Position numbers and translations under genes: made by a program. Shown piece by piece: positions 50,049-58,862 of a DNA stretch of 64,000 nt. Each line of letters starts with the position of its first letter. Position 1 is the first letter of the stretch. A model generated the notes under the pieces. It did not search any database. It was given only the letters and a program-made list of their open reading frames with translations, and was not told the DNA's origin. This DNA comes from Nocardia xishanensis NBRC 101358 (GTDB lineage: Bacteria; Actinomycetota; Actinomycetes; Mycobacteriales; Mycobacteriaceae), in NCBI RefSeq assembly GCF_001613365.1, contig NZ_BDCF01000032.1, forward strand, positions 23,802 to 87,801. The letters run 5' to 3'.

Positions 50049-51186
50049 CATGCACCGCGAGATCCGCTCGCTGGCAGCCGATTTCGTCGACACCGAGGTC
50101 ACCCCGCACGCACGCGCCTGGGACCGCGCCGAGACCGTCGACCTTGCCATCGTCGAAAAACTCGGCGAACTCGGATTCCTCGGGCTGGGCATCGCCGAGG
50201 AATACGGCGGCACCGAGGTCGACATGCTCTCCTACATCCTGGTCTGCGAGGAACTCGGGCGCGGCGACTCCGCCGTGCGCGGCATCGTCTCGGTGTCGCT
50301 CGGCCTCGTCACCAAGTCCATCGCCGCGCACGGCACCGACGAGCAGAAACAAGCCTGGCTCCCGGAACTCACCACTGGACGCGCGCTCGGCTGCTTCGCG
50401 CTCACCGAACCCGACAGCGGCTCCGACGCGGCCTCGCTGCGCACGAAGGCGGTGCGCGACGGCGACGACTGGGTGATCTCCGGCGAGAAGATGTTCATCA
50501 CCAACGGCACCTGGGCCAAGGTCGCCCTGGTCTTCGCACGCACGTCGGCCGAGGGCGGCAAAGGCATCACCGCCTTCCTCGTGCCCACGGACACACCGGG
50601 TTTCACGGCGACGACCATCCACGGCAAGCTCGGGCTGCGCGGGCAAGCCACGGCCGCGCTGTCGTTCGAAGAAGTCCGTGTGCCCGACTCGGCGCGGCTC
50701 GGCGCGGTCGGCAAAGGTCTCGGCATCGCTCTGGGCGCCTTGGCCAAAGGGCGTATCTCCGTGGCGGCGGGCAGCGTCGGTGTCGCGCAGGCGGCCCTCG
50801 ACGCCGCGGTGCGGTACTCGACCGAGCGCACCCAGTTCGGACAACCCATCGCCACCAAACAGCTCGTGCAAGAGTTGCTCGCCGATTCCGCGGTGGAGAT
50901 CGAATCGGCCCGCCTGCTCACCTGGAAGGCCGCCGCGCTGGTCGACGCCGGAGCGTCGCGGGAGGAGGTGCAGCTCGCCTCGTCCATGGCCAAGCTCGCG
51001 GCCAGCGAAACCGCCGTCCGGGTGAGCAATAGCTGCCTCCAGGTGTTCGGCGGCTACGGCTTCATCGACGAGTACCCGATGGGCAAATACCTGCGCGACG
51101 CGCGCGTGCTCACCCTCTACGAAGGCACCAGCCAGCTGCAGAAGCTCATCATCGGCCGCGCACTCACCGGCGTCGACGCGATGTGA
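50032..51186 (+). CDS. acyl-CoA dehydrogenase, beta-oxidation island copy 2
   Basis: A 384-residue FAD enzyme. Signatures: GCFALTEPDSGSDAASLRT and the C-terminal CLQVFGGYGFIDEYPMGKYLRDARVLTLYEGTSQLQ with the catalytic Glu in YEGTSQ. The EGT context differs from the GGT of the first dehydrogenase, so the two probably differ in substrate. ATG at 50032 lies inside the 3' end of the 3-hydroxyacyl-CoA dehydrogenase gene. Confidence 0.92.
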   Translation: MFVLDDMHREIRSLAADFVDTEVTPHARAWDRAETVDLAIVEKLGELGFLGLGIAEEYGGTEVDMLSYILVCEELGRGDSAVRGIVSVSLGLVTKSIAAHGTDEQKQAWLPELTTGRALGCFALTEPDSGSDAASLRTKAVRDGDDWVISGEKMFITNGTWAKVALVFARTSAEGGKGITAFLVPTDTPGFTATTIHGKLGLRGQATAALSFEEVRVPDSARLGAVGKGLGIALGALAKGRISVAAGSVGVAQAALDAAVRYSTERTQFGQPIATKQLVQELLADSAVEIESARLLTWKAAALVDAGASREEVQLASSMAKLAASETAVRVSNSCLQVFGGYGFIDEYPMGKYLRDARVLTLYEGTSQLQKLIIGRALTGVDAM

Positions 51187-51209
51187 TCGCCACTTCCGAA
51201 GGACAATCG

Positions 51210-52421
51210 ATGCCCGACGCAGTCATCTGCGAACCGCTCCGCACCCCCGTCGGCCGCTTCGGCGGCGTGTTCAAAGATGTTCCGCCGCAACAACTGGCCG
51301 CCACGGTCATCACGGAGCTGGTGCGGCGCACCGGCATCGACGGCTCCTCCGTCGACGACGTGATCCTCGGTCAGGCCTCGCCCAACGGCGAGGCCCCCGC
51401 CATCGGCCGCATCGCCGCCCTCGACGCGGGCCTCGGCATCGACGTGCCTGGCCTGCAAGTCGATCGGCGCTGCGGCTCCGGACTCCAGGCCGTCATCCAG
51501 GCGTGCCTGCAAGTCTCTTCCGGCGGAAGCGATCTGGTGCTGGCCGGTGGCGTGGAGTCGATGAGCCAGACCGAGTTCTACGCGACCGGAATGCGGTGGG
51601 GCGTCAAAGGCGACGGCGTCGCGCTCGCGGACCGGCTCGCACGGGCCCGCGTCACCGCCGGCGGACGCGACTTCCCGGTGCCGGGCGGGATGATCGAGAC
51701 CGCGGAGAACCTGCGCGCCGAATACGCGATCAGCCGGGCGGATCAGGACGCTTTGGCCGCGCAGTCGCACGAACGTGCCGTAGCCGCCCAGCGCGCGGGT
51801 CGATTCGCCGACGAGATCGTCGAAGTTTCTGTCCCCCAACGACGCTCGACACCTGTGCTCGTCGACACCGACGAGCACCCGCGCGCGGACACCACCGTCG
51901 AGGCGCTCTCCGCGCTGCGACCGATCCGGGCGTCGCTCGACCCCGACTCCACCGTCACCGCGGGCAACGCCAGCGGCCAGAACGACGGCGCGGCATTGTG
52001 TCTCGTCACCACCCCCGAGCAAGCCCGCAAGCTCGGCCTGCGCCCCCTCGCCCGCCTGGTCTCCTGGGCGGTAGCCGGTGTCGCGCCACGCACCATGGGC
52101 ATCGGCCCGATTCCCGCGACCGAACGAGCCCTCACCCAAGCCGGACTCTCCCTCGCCGACCTGGACGTCATCGAACTCAACGAGGCCTTCGCCGCCCAGG
52201 TCCTCGCCGTCCTACGCCACTGGAACATCGAACCCGACGACCCCCGCCTGAACCCCAACGGCTCCGGCATCTCCCTCGGCCATCCCGTCGGCGCAACCGG
52301 AGCCCGCATCCTCGCCACCCTGCTACGCGAAATGGACCGCCGCGAGGCGCGGTACGGGTTGGAGACGATGTGCATCGGCGGCGGACAAGGACTGGCCGCT
52401 GTCTTCGAACGCCTGCCTTGA
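51210..52421 (+). CDS. acetyl-CoA acyltransferase (thiolase)
   Basis: A 403-residue thiolase. The nucleophilic Cys is in DRRCGSGLQAVIQACLQV; the second catalytic region ELNEAFAAQVLAVL and the C-terminal NGSGISLGHPVGATGARIL and MCIGGGQGLAAVF with the second active-site Cys and His complete the site. It cleaves a 3-ketoacyl-CoA to release acetyl-CoA. ATG at 51210 follows AAGGA. Last gene of the island; the set matches adipate/dicarboxylate (Dca-type) or phenylacetate lower-pathway clusters. Confidence 0.92.
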   Translation: MPDAVICEPLRTPVGRFGGVFKDVPPQQLAATVITELVRRTGIDGSSVDDVILGQASPNGEAPAIGRIAALDAGLGIDVPGLQVDRRCGSGLQAVIQACLQVSSGGSDLVLAGGVESMSQTEFYATGMRWGVKGDGVALADRLARARVTAGGRDFPVPGGMIETAENLRAEYAISRADQDALAAQSHERAVAAQRAGRFADEIVEVSVPQRRSTPVLVDTDEHPRADTTVEALSALRPIRASLDPDSTVTAGNASGQNDGAALCLVTTPEQARKLGLRPLARLVSWAVAGVAPRTMGIGPIPATERALTQAGLSLADLDVIELNEAFAAQVLAVLRHWNIEPDDPRLNPNGSGISLGHPVGATGARILATLLREMDRREARYGLETMCIGGGQGLAAVFERLP

Positions 52422-52519
52422 TCTCGGCCGCAACGCCACCCTCGGCGACTTGTGCTGTGGGGCGGCTGGATCGGTGTTCGTTCGTACGCCGCCTTCGGCG
52501 ACTCAGAGCCGCCCATTAC

Positions 52520-52533
52520 TGAAACCCGTTCTA
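52520..52533. promoter_or_regulatory. KstR-type operator upstream of the MCP hydrolase
   Basis: TGAAACCCGTTCTA fits the 14-nt KstR consensus TNNAACNNGTTNNA exactly. It overlaps a -10-like TAATGT (52532-52537) that ends 6 nt before the ATG, so the transcript is probably leaderless and repressed by a KstR-family protein (inference). Confidence 0.7.
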
Positions 52534-52543
52534 ATGTGGTGGC

Positions 52544-53407
52544 ATGGACTACACGTACGAGGACACGATCAAGCAGCTCGAGACGGGTGAGGGGACCCTT
52601 CATTACCACGAGGCGGGTGCGGGTGAGCCGCTGATCATGCTGCATGGCTCCGGAATCGGCGTGAGTGGCTGGAAGAACTTCCGCGGCAATCTCGGCTTCT
52701 TCGCGAAGCACTACCACTGCTACATCCTGGAGTTTCCGGGATTTGGCATCAGTGACCCGGTGGAGGGGGAGCATCCGGTCATCTCCGCCGGTGCGGCGGT
52801 CGTGAGATTCATGGACGCGATGGGGATCGAGTCGGCGTCAATGATCGGAAATTCCATGGGCGGTGTAGTAGGTATCAACCTCGCCATCAGCGCTCCACAC
52901 CGGGTGCGTAAGTTGATTTCGATCGGCGGTGTAGGCCCGAACATCTTCAGCGCGAGCCCCAGCGAGGGTACGCGGTTACTGCAGGAGTTCGCAGATGCCC
53001 CGAGCAAGGACAAGCTGGTGCGGTGGCTGAATTGCATGGCCTACGACCCTGCGCTGGTGACCGAGGAGCTTATCGAGGATCGATGGCAGACCGCGATCGA
53101 TCCGAACTCGCACGCTTCGCTCGCTGCGATGTACGGCTCGAAAGCCTTCGAGGCCACCAAGAAGATGCAGGAGAAGGCAAGCATCCCGCCGTACTGGTCG
53201 ATGATGCACAAGGTCAAGTGCCCGACGCTGCTCACCTGGGGTATCGACGACCGTCAGAGTCCGCCGGACATGATGCTCGTGCCGATGCGGCTCATTCCGA
53301 ATGCCGAGGTGCACGTCTTTCCCAAGTGCGGGCACTGGGCGATGGTCGAAGCGAAGGACCAGTTCGAAAGCGTGTCCCTCGAATTTCTCGAGCGGGCGCC
53401 GCGCTAG
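52544..53407 (+). CDS. alpha/beta hydrolase, meta-cleavage product hydrolase-like (HsaD/BphD type)
   Basis: A 287-residue hydrolase. The oxyanion region is LHGSGIGVSGWKNF, the nucleophile elbow IGNSMGGVV, the acid residue LLTWGIDDRQSPPD and the His FPKCGHWAMVEA; these match C-C bond hydrolases acting on meta-cleavage products of steroids and aromatics. No Shine-Dalgarno precedes the ATG, in line with a leaderless start. A perfect KstR-type site upstream supports a steroid role. Codon use looks slightly more AT-rich than neighbours. Confidence 0.88.
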   Translation: MDYTYEDTIKQLETGEGTLHYHEAGAGEPLIMLHGSGIGVSGWKNFRGNLGFFAKHYHCYILEFPGFGISDPVEGEHPVISAGAAVVRFMDAMGIESASMIGNSMGGVVGINLAISAPHRVRKLISIGGVGPNIFSASPSEGTRLLQEFADAPSKDKLVRWLNCMAYDPALVTEELIEDRWQTAIDPNSHASLAAMYGSKAFEATKKMQEKASIPPYWSMMHKVKCPTLLTWGIDDRQSPPDMMLVPMRLIPNAEVHVFPKCGHWAMVEAKDQFESVSLEFLERAPR

Positions 53408-53560
53408 GTCATGCCCATATCTCGACCCACTCCAGGGTCGCGCAATGCAGGGTAGTTCTATCCTCATACCGCTTGACCCCAGCTCAGTTCGTGGCCCGAA
53501 ATCCCAGGTAAAGCACCGACCTCGCGGGGAGCGCGCGGCACTTCAGCTGGCAGGTGTGAT

Positions 53561-53806
53561 TCAGCTGCCGCTGCCGCCATTGGATCCACCGCCGAGACCA
53601 CCACGCTCCGTGGTGGTCGGGGATATGGTCGCCGTCGGCTGCTGCGGGAGCGTCGTCCGCGGCGTCGACTGGGTGGTCCGCGGTGCGGTGGTGGTGACAG
53701 GCGCTGTCGGCTTGGGCGCTTTCCGGGGTTCGGCGGATCCGCATCCCGTGGCGATCAGGGATGCGGCCACCGCGGCAGGCAGCGCATACGCCACTCGTCG
53801 TGACAT
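53561..53806 (-). CDS. small Pro/Thr-rich lipoprotein
   Basis: An 81-residue exported protein. The signal ALPAAVAASLIATGC ends in a good lipobox (IATGC), after which the mature peptide is almost entirely Pro, Thr, Ala and Gly (APVTTTAPRTTQ, GGGSNGGSGS), probably a disordered cell-wall-spanning linker. No catalytic domain. ATG at 53806 has no strong Shine-Dalgarno; GTG at 53821 is an alternative. Function unknown. Confidence 0.72.
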   Translation of the reverse strand: MSRRVAYALPAAVAASLIATGCGSAEPRKAPKPTAPVTTTAPRTTQSTPRTTLPQQPTATISPTTTERGGLGGGSNGGSGS

Positions 53807-54060
53807 TCGACGTTGATCCACAACGAAATTCCGCGATTGCCTGCCGCGCACCGACTTCCCCCCTGCTACCGATCGAGCGGGTCGATCTTAACAGGAGGTG
53901 AATTCAGAGCCAGGCGCAGGCAAGTCGGATGGTCATGCGCAACGCCATATCTGAATGCGCTTGCAGCGCAGGGCATCCGGACGCCTAGAACATATCCGGA
54001 TCCATGTCGCGCACGTGTCGGAGCCTTTGTTGCACCGAAAACGAAGGTGCGGCAGGTCTA

Positions 54061-54104
54061 TCGGCCGCTTGGCCGGGTTCGCCGCGACGGCCCGGCCAAG
54101 GGCC
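54061..54104 (-). terminator. hairpin terminator after the cholesterol oxidase gene
   Basis: CGGCCGCTTGGCCGGG pairs with CCCGGCCAAGGGCCG (15 pairs, one bulge) around a 13-nt loop. It begins 26 nt beyond the stop codon in the direction of transcription. Confidence 0.7.
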
Positions 54105-54129
54105 GACAATGCCTGCCGCGCCCTCGAAT

Positions 54130-55770
54130 TCACAGATCGCTGGTCACGATGTTCTCGATATTCCGTTCCGCCAGAGCCGTTATGGTGACGAAGGGGTTGA
54201 CGCTGGTATTGCCCGGAATCAGCGAGCCGTCGATGACGTAGAGCCCGGTGTAGCCGGGGAGGCGACCGTAGTTGTCGGTCGCCTCGCTGAGCACGCAACC
54301 GCCCAGCGGGTGATAGGTGAAGTCGTCGCCCCAGGTTTTGTAGACGCCGAAGAGGTCGGTCCGGTAGATCGTGCCTTCCTTCTTGTTGATCTTGTCGAAT
54401 ATGCGCTTGGCGGCATCGATGGAGTACTGGTTCTGCGAGGTCTGCCAGCTCAGATCGACCTTGCCGGTACCGGAGTCGAAGGTGAACTGGCCGCGATTGG
54501 GGTTCTTGGTGATCGCCAGATACAGGCTGACGTAGGTCTCCAGCCCCGCGGGGAAGGGCGCGACCTCGGCGAAGGCCGGGCCGCCCGTATCGGCCCAGTT
54601 GTCGATACCCAGACACGGCATGCTGGATTGCAGTACGCCGGTGCCGTCCCACATGTGATTGGCGCGGCCCACCATCACATTGCCGTTGTTGCCCCACTTC
54701 TTGCCGACGGCATCGGGCAGGTCAGGCAGTTTGCCCTGCGCCTTCATGGAAACCAGCAGCTTCGAGGTGCCGATACTGCCCGCCGCGAAGAACACCTTTT
54801 GCGCCACAACGGCTTTGGTCGCCACGGTGGCGCCGCTGGTGTTGATTTCGTTCATCTCCACCCGATAGCCGCCTTCCGCTGGCGATACGGCGGTGACGAT
54901 GTGCATGGGCGTGATGCGCACCTTTCCGGTCGCGGTGGCCGCGGCCAAATACGTCTTGTCCAGCGACCGCTTGCCGTGGTTGTTGCCGTAGATGACCTCA
55001 CCGGCCAGCGCCGACCGGGTGACCTGCTCGGCCTGCTCCTTCTTCATGTACTCGAAGTCGTAGACATTCGGCACGAAGGTCCAGCCGAAGCCGGAGCGTT
55101 CCGCGTGTTTGCGCCCCACGCGAGCGAATTGGTAGCACTCCGCGCTCTCGAACCAGGTCTGGTCGATATTGTTCACGCCGAGACCGGTATTGGCCCGCGG
55201 ATAGTAGACGTTGTACATCTCGTCGGCGTTCACCGAGGGCAGGATGGCCGCGAAGTTCTCTCGCTTGGGCGTCACCGCCATACCGCCATTGACCAACGAG
55301 CCACCGCCGACGCCCCGGCCCTGATAGACGCGAATCCCGCTGAACCGCTCGGAATCCAGGACGCCCGTGTATCTTTCGATGTCCTTGTTGTAGCTGCTGC
55401 CCGCGAAGTAGCCGACCGGCTGATCGGTGCGGTCGCGCAGCCAGTAGGACCGCCCGTCGGGTTTCAGCACGGGACAGAAGATGTTGCCGTCGGAGCCGGG
55501 CGTCGTCCACGACTTGCCCATCTCCACCACGGTCACATCCACCCCCGCCTGCGCGAGCCGCAGGGCGGCGACCGATCCGCCATACCCGCTACCGATGACA
55601 AGCGCGGGAACCTTCTCCCCATCCGCCAGCGGCGCCGCGGTTGCCCGCGCCATGGACCTTCCCGCCAGCGCGGCGGCGGCGGTGAAACCTGTTATAGCTA
55701 GGAAACCGCGCCTGCTCACCCCCCGGCCGGATCGGCGAACTACAGGCATTTCATGGGTGCGAACAGGCAA
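54130..55770 (-). CDS. secreted cholesterol oxidase, GMC family (ChoE-like)
   Basis: A 546-residue flavoprotein with a Tat signal: SRRGFLAITGFTAAAALAG carries the twin arginines. The FAD-binding motif is VIGSGYGGSVAALRLAQAG; GRGVGGGSLVNGGMAVTP is the GMC family region; FAAGSIGTSKLL and the C-terminal TYHPLGGCVLSEATDNYG and IDGSLIPGNTSVNPFVTITALAERN hold the catalytic His and Asn. It oxidises cholesterol to cholest-4-en-3-one outside the cell. TTG at 55770 is chosen because GAGGAGG lies 5 nt upstream; the ATG at 55749 lacks a Shine-Dalgarno. Two KstR-type sites lie in and before the gene. Confidence 0.93.
   Translation of the reverse strand: MPVRTHEMPVVRRSGRGVSRRGFLAITGFTAAAALAGRSMARATAAPLADGEKVPALVIGSGYGGSVAALRLAQAGVDVTVVEMGKSWTTPGSDGNIFCPVLKPDGRSYWLRDRTDQPVGYFAGSSYNKDIERYTGVLDSERFSGIRVYQGRGVGGGSLVNGGMAVTPKRENFAAILPSVNADEMYNVYYPRANTGLGVNNIDQTWFESAECYQFARVGRKHAERSGFGWTFVPNVYDFEYMKKEQAEQVTRSALAGEVIYGNNHGKRSLDKTYLAAATATGKVRITPMHIVTAVSPAEGGYRVEMNEINTSGATVATKAVVAQKVFFAAGSIGTSKLLVSMKAQGKLPDLPDAVGKKWGNNGNVMVGRANHMWDGTGVLQSSMPCLGIDNWADTGGPAFAEVAPFPAGLETYVSLYLAITKNPNRGQFTFDSGTGKVDLSWQTSQNQYSIDAAKRIFDKINKKEGTIYRTDLFGVYKTWGDDFTYHPLGGCVLSEATDNYGRLPGYTGLYVIDGSLIPGNTSVNPFVTITALAERNIENIVTSDL
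55683..55696. promoter_or_regulatory. KstR-type site inside the cholesterol oxidase signal region
   Basis: TGAAACCTGTTATA fits TNNAACNNGTTNNA exactly and shares AACCTGTTATAGC with the upstream site. It falls in the coding sequence, about 75 nt after the start codon. Confidence 0.55.
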
Positions 55771-55796
55771 CGCGGCCTCCTCATCGAGACGTGAAT

Positions 55797-55810
55797 TGGA
55801 ACCTGTTATA
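55797..55810. promoter_or_regulatory. KstR-type operator upstream of cholesterol oxidase
   Basis: TGGAACCTGTTATA fits the TNNAACNNGTTNNA consensus exactly and lies 27 nt upstream of the TTG start, in the promoter region. A second copy occurs 114 bp downstream inside the gene. Confidence 0.75.
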
Positions 55811-55989
55811 GCGGTGTGAAACGCGACCGCGCGGAACTTTCCGGACAAGCCGGAAAACTTCCGATCTTGGACCGACAGGAGACGCGTGAACAGAATGTTC
55901 ATGGCGGTGGCGCGGATGGAGGGACCCCCTCAGCGATCCCCGCCGGACCGCTCCGGCTCTACGACGCTAGGGGCGATTTCGCCTACCGG

Positions 55990-56574
55990 TCATTGCGGGA
56001 CAGCGGCACAAGAGATTTCGGCGACATCGTGCAGACGCTGCCGCGGGACGTCCAACCGGCTCAATTGGATCAACCCCTGGGAGACCAGCACGATGTGCGA
56101 GCTGAGCGCCGCTAATTCGTTCTCGTCCAGCGCCTTTCGCGGGATGTCGGCGCGCAGCCGGTCGGCGACGTGGGTCTCCATCCGCGCGGTCGTCCAGTCG
56201 CTGATGGCGATGACCTCCGGCACCCGGTGCCCGAGCTGGCCGATGCTGTTGAGCATCAGGCACCCGCGCCGGTTCGGGTGCGCGAGGCAGTCGGCGATCA
56301 CCGCGTCGAAGAACGCGCGCACCGCTGTGCGGGGCGGGCCGGGATTGGCGCGGAGCACCTCGTGCACGAACTCGGCCCGCCGCTCGCAATAGCGATGGAA
56401 AGCCATGAGAAACAGTCCCATCTTGCTGCCGTAGGCGGCGTAGATGCTCCCGTTGCCGACGCCGGATGCACCCGACACGCCCTCCACCGAGGTGCTGTCG
56501 AATCCGTCGGTCCAGAACAGTTCGATGGCGACGTCGAGCAGCGCCGACTCGTCGAACTGCCGTGGGCGCCCCAT
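55990..56574 (-). CDS. TetR/AcrR family regulator
   Basis: A 194-residue regulator. Helix-turn-helix at about residues 10-55: LLDVAIELFWTDGFDSTSVEGVSGASGVGNGSIYAAYGSKMGLF. The C-terminal part matches the group carrying GCLMLNSIGQLG, typical of regulators that repress an adjacent oxidoreductase. It lies 219 nt upstream of, and divergent from, nothing obvious; its nearest neighbours are cholesterol oxidase (same strand) and a GlxA-type regulator (divergent). Target unknown. Confidence 0.9.
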   Translation of the reverse strand: MGRPRQFDESALLDVAIELFWTDGFDSTSVEGVSGASGVGNGSIYAAYGSKMGLFLMAFHRYCERRAEFVHEVLRANPGPPRTAVRAFFDAVIADCLAHPNRRGCLMLNSIGQLGHRVPEVIAISDWTTARMETHVADRLRADIPRKALDENELAALSSHIVLVSQGLIQLSRLDVPRQRLHDVAEISCAAVPQ

Positions 56575-56694
56575 TCGTCCACGCTAGCAACGCCATCCAT
56601 CGACCGCGAGATGGGTCCCGAGCCGGCATGAGACGCGGCACATTCCGGTCGCCTCGGTTGATTGTGGAGTCACGCCTCCATAATAATGTGCGAA

Positions 56695-57684
56695 ATGAAT
56701 TCCAGAGCGGTCACCTCGTCACGCCGGCGCATCGGAATCCTGATCTTCGACGGGGTCAAGATGCTCGATTTCGCGGGCCCGGCCGAGGTGTTCGTCGAGG
56801 CCAACCAGTCGATGCCCGCCTACGAGGTGGTGCTGGTCTCGCCCGACGGCGACGACGTACAGACCTCGATCGGCGCGCGCGTCGCCGTGGCGCACGCGGC
56901 GGCTGACGCGGGCCGCTTCGACACCGTCGTCATCCCCGGCAGCGAGCTGCCCGCCGCCGAGTTCGTGACGCCGGAGGTGTTGCGGGCCACCCGCCATCTC
57001 GCGGAACGCACCCGCAGGCTCGCGTCGATCTGTAGCGGGGCCGCCATCCTCGCCCACCTCGGACTTCTGGACGGGCGGCGCGCCACCACCCACTGGAAAT
57101 TCACCAAGGACCTGGGCCGCCAATTCCCCGCGGTCGACGTGGATCCGGACGCGATCTTCGTGCGCGACGGGCACATCTACAGCTCCGCGGGCGTCGCCGC
57201 CGGCATCGATCTCGCGCTCGCGCTGGTCGAGGAGGACCATGGCGCCGCGGTGGCGCGCCGGGTCGCCCAATCGTTGCTGGTCTATATGCAGCGGGCCGGC
57301 GGACAGTCCCAGTTCTCCGCGGCGCTCAGCGGACCGGTCCCGCGCAGCCCGCTCGTCCGCGCGGTCGCCAACCTGATCTGTGCCGATCCCGCCCAGCCGT
57401 ACACGGTGAAAACGCTCGCCTCGCACGCCAGGGTGAGCCCGCGGCACCTGACCCGGCTGTTCCGCGCGGAACTGGAGAGCACACCCGCGGAGTACGTCGC
57501 CTTCGTCCGATTCGCTTATGCCAGAGACAAACTCGACGCGGGCTACAGCGTCACCGAAGCCGCCATGGCCGCCGGATACGGCAGCGCCGAGGCGATGCGC
57601 CGCGCCTTCATCGCGCGCCTGGGCGTCTCGCCGCGCAAGTACCAGCAGCGCTTCCGTTCGACTGCGTACGCGGCCGTCAGCTGA
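56695..57684 (+). CDS. GlxA-type transcriptional regulator (DJ-1/PfpI plus AraC)
   Basis: A 329-residue fusion. Residues about 10-180 are a DJ-1/PfpI-like domain (RIGILIFDGVKMLDFAGPAEVF, VVIPGSEL, ASICSGAAILAHLGLLDGRRATTHW), of which the nucleophile position is Cys in SICSGA. Residues about 225-325 are an AraC-type DNA-binding domain (VKTLASHARVSPRHLTRLFRAEL, YSVTEAAMAAGYGSAEAMRRAFI). Start uncertain: ATG 56695 and 56686 and TTG 56662 are in frame without a good Shine-Dalgarno. Divergent from the TetR gene. Confidence 0.88.
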   Translation: MNSRAVTSSRRRIGILIFDGVKMLDFAGPAEVFVEANQSMPAYEVVLVSPDGDDVQTSIGARVAVAHAAADAGRFDTVVIPGSELPAAEFVTPEVLRATRHLAERTRRLASICSGAAILAHLGLLDGRRATTHWKFTKDLGRQFPAVDVDPDAIFVRDGHIYSSAGVAAGIDLALALVEEDHGAAVARRVAQSLLVYMQRAGGQSQFSAALSGPVPRSPLVRAVANLICADPAQPYTVKTLASHARVSPRHLTRLFRAELESTPAEYVAFVRFAYARDKLDAGYSVTEAAMAAGYGSAEAMRRAFIARLGVSPRKYQQRFRSTAYAAVS

Positions 57685-57811
57685 TCTCGGCCGCGGATTT
57701 GCTGTGCGGTGTCCCAAATCGGGCGGATACTTGGCTCAACGGTTGGGGCGCGTTCGCGTCCGCTTCATCGAGACTTGAGGCCCATCCCCCACGACGCCGA
57801 AAGGCAGGACC

Positions 57812-58774
57812 ATGGCCGGAAACCCCCTCGGTATTTCCCTCGAGCCCGCCGCGCAGGAGTTCGTCGACGCGACCTCCGAACCGCCGTTCCTGTACCAGCT
57901 GCCTCCGGAAGAGGGCCGCAAAGCGGTCGACGGCGTGCAGGACAGCCCCATCTTCAAGCCGGAGATCGACGAGGAGTGGATCACCGTCGAGGGCGGCCCC
58001 ACCGGCTCGGTCCAGGTGCGCATCGTCAAACCGGTCGGGGCGGCCGGACCGCTCCCCGTCATCCTCTACACGCACGGCGCCGGGTGGGTCTTCGGCGACG
58101 CGCACACCCACGACCGGCTCGTGCGCGACCTCGCGGTCGGCGTGAACGCCGCGGTGGTGTTCCCCGAATACGACCGCTCGCCGGACGTGCGCTACCCGGT
58201 GGCGAACGAACAGTCCTACCGAGTCGCGCAGTGGATCACCACGGACGGCGGCGCGATGGGCCTGGATTCCTCGCGCATCGCCATCGCGGGAGACTCGGTC
58301 GGCGGCAACATGGCCATCGCGCTGACCCTGATGGCGAAGGAGCGCGGTGACGTCTCCTTCCTGCAGCAGGTGCTGTTCTACCCGGTGACCGACGCGAACT
58401 TCGACACCGGCTCGTACCGCGAATTCGCCGAGGGGTACTTCCTGACCCGCGACGGAATGCGCTGGTTCTGGGATCAGTACACGACCAGCGAAGAAGATCG
58501 GGCGCAGATCACCGCGTCGCCGTTGCGCGCGGGCATCGAACAGCTGACCGGCCTGCCGCCCGCCCTGGTCATCACCGCCGAGGCCGACGTGCTGCGCGAC
58601 GAGGGCGAAGCCTTCGCCGGTAACCTGCGCCGGGCTGGTGTCCCGGTGACGCAGACCCGCTACGGCGGGATCGTGCACGACTTCGTGATGGTCAACGCGT
58701 TGCACGACACCCACGCGGCCAAAGCGGCGGTCGCCCAAGCCGTCGCGACCCTGACCGCGGCGCTGCGCGGCTGA
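57812..58774 (+). CDS. alpha/beta hydrolase-3 family esterase (Aes-like)
   Basis: A 320-residue HSL-family esterase. The oxyanion motif is altered to YTHGAGWVFGD (HGAG instead of HGGG), nucleophile elbow AGDSVGG, acid residue in TAEADVLRDEGE and His in GGIVHDFVMVN. It probably hydrolyses short-chain esters. AGGCAGG precedes the ATG. It follows the GlxA-type regulator by 127 nt and may be under its control. Confidence 0.88.
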   Translation: MAGNPLGISLEPAAQEFVDATSEPPFLYQLPPEEGRKAVDGVQDSPIFKPEIDEEWITVEGGPTGSVQVRIVKPVGAAGPLPVILYTHGAGWVFGDAHTHDRLVRDLAVGVNAAVVFPEYDRSPDVRYPVANEQSYRVAQWITTDGGAMGLDSSRIAIAGDSVGGNMAIALTLMAKERGDVSFLQQVLFYPVTDANFDTGSYREFAEGYFLTRDGMRWFWDQYTTSEEDRAQITASPLRAGIEQLTGLPPALVITAEADVLRDEGEAFAGNLRRAGVPVTQTRYGGIVHDFVMVNALHDTHAAKAAVAQAVATLTAALRG

Positions 58775-58862
58775 GTCGCGGCGTCCGCCGCGGCTGCGAA
58801 TCTCGACCCATGGTCGGAGGCGCAAGCCGGTAGGCCAGGTGCGCTGGGCGATCGAAAGACGT

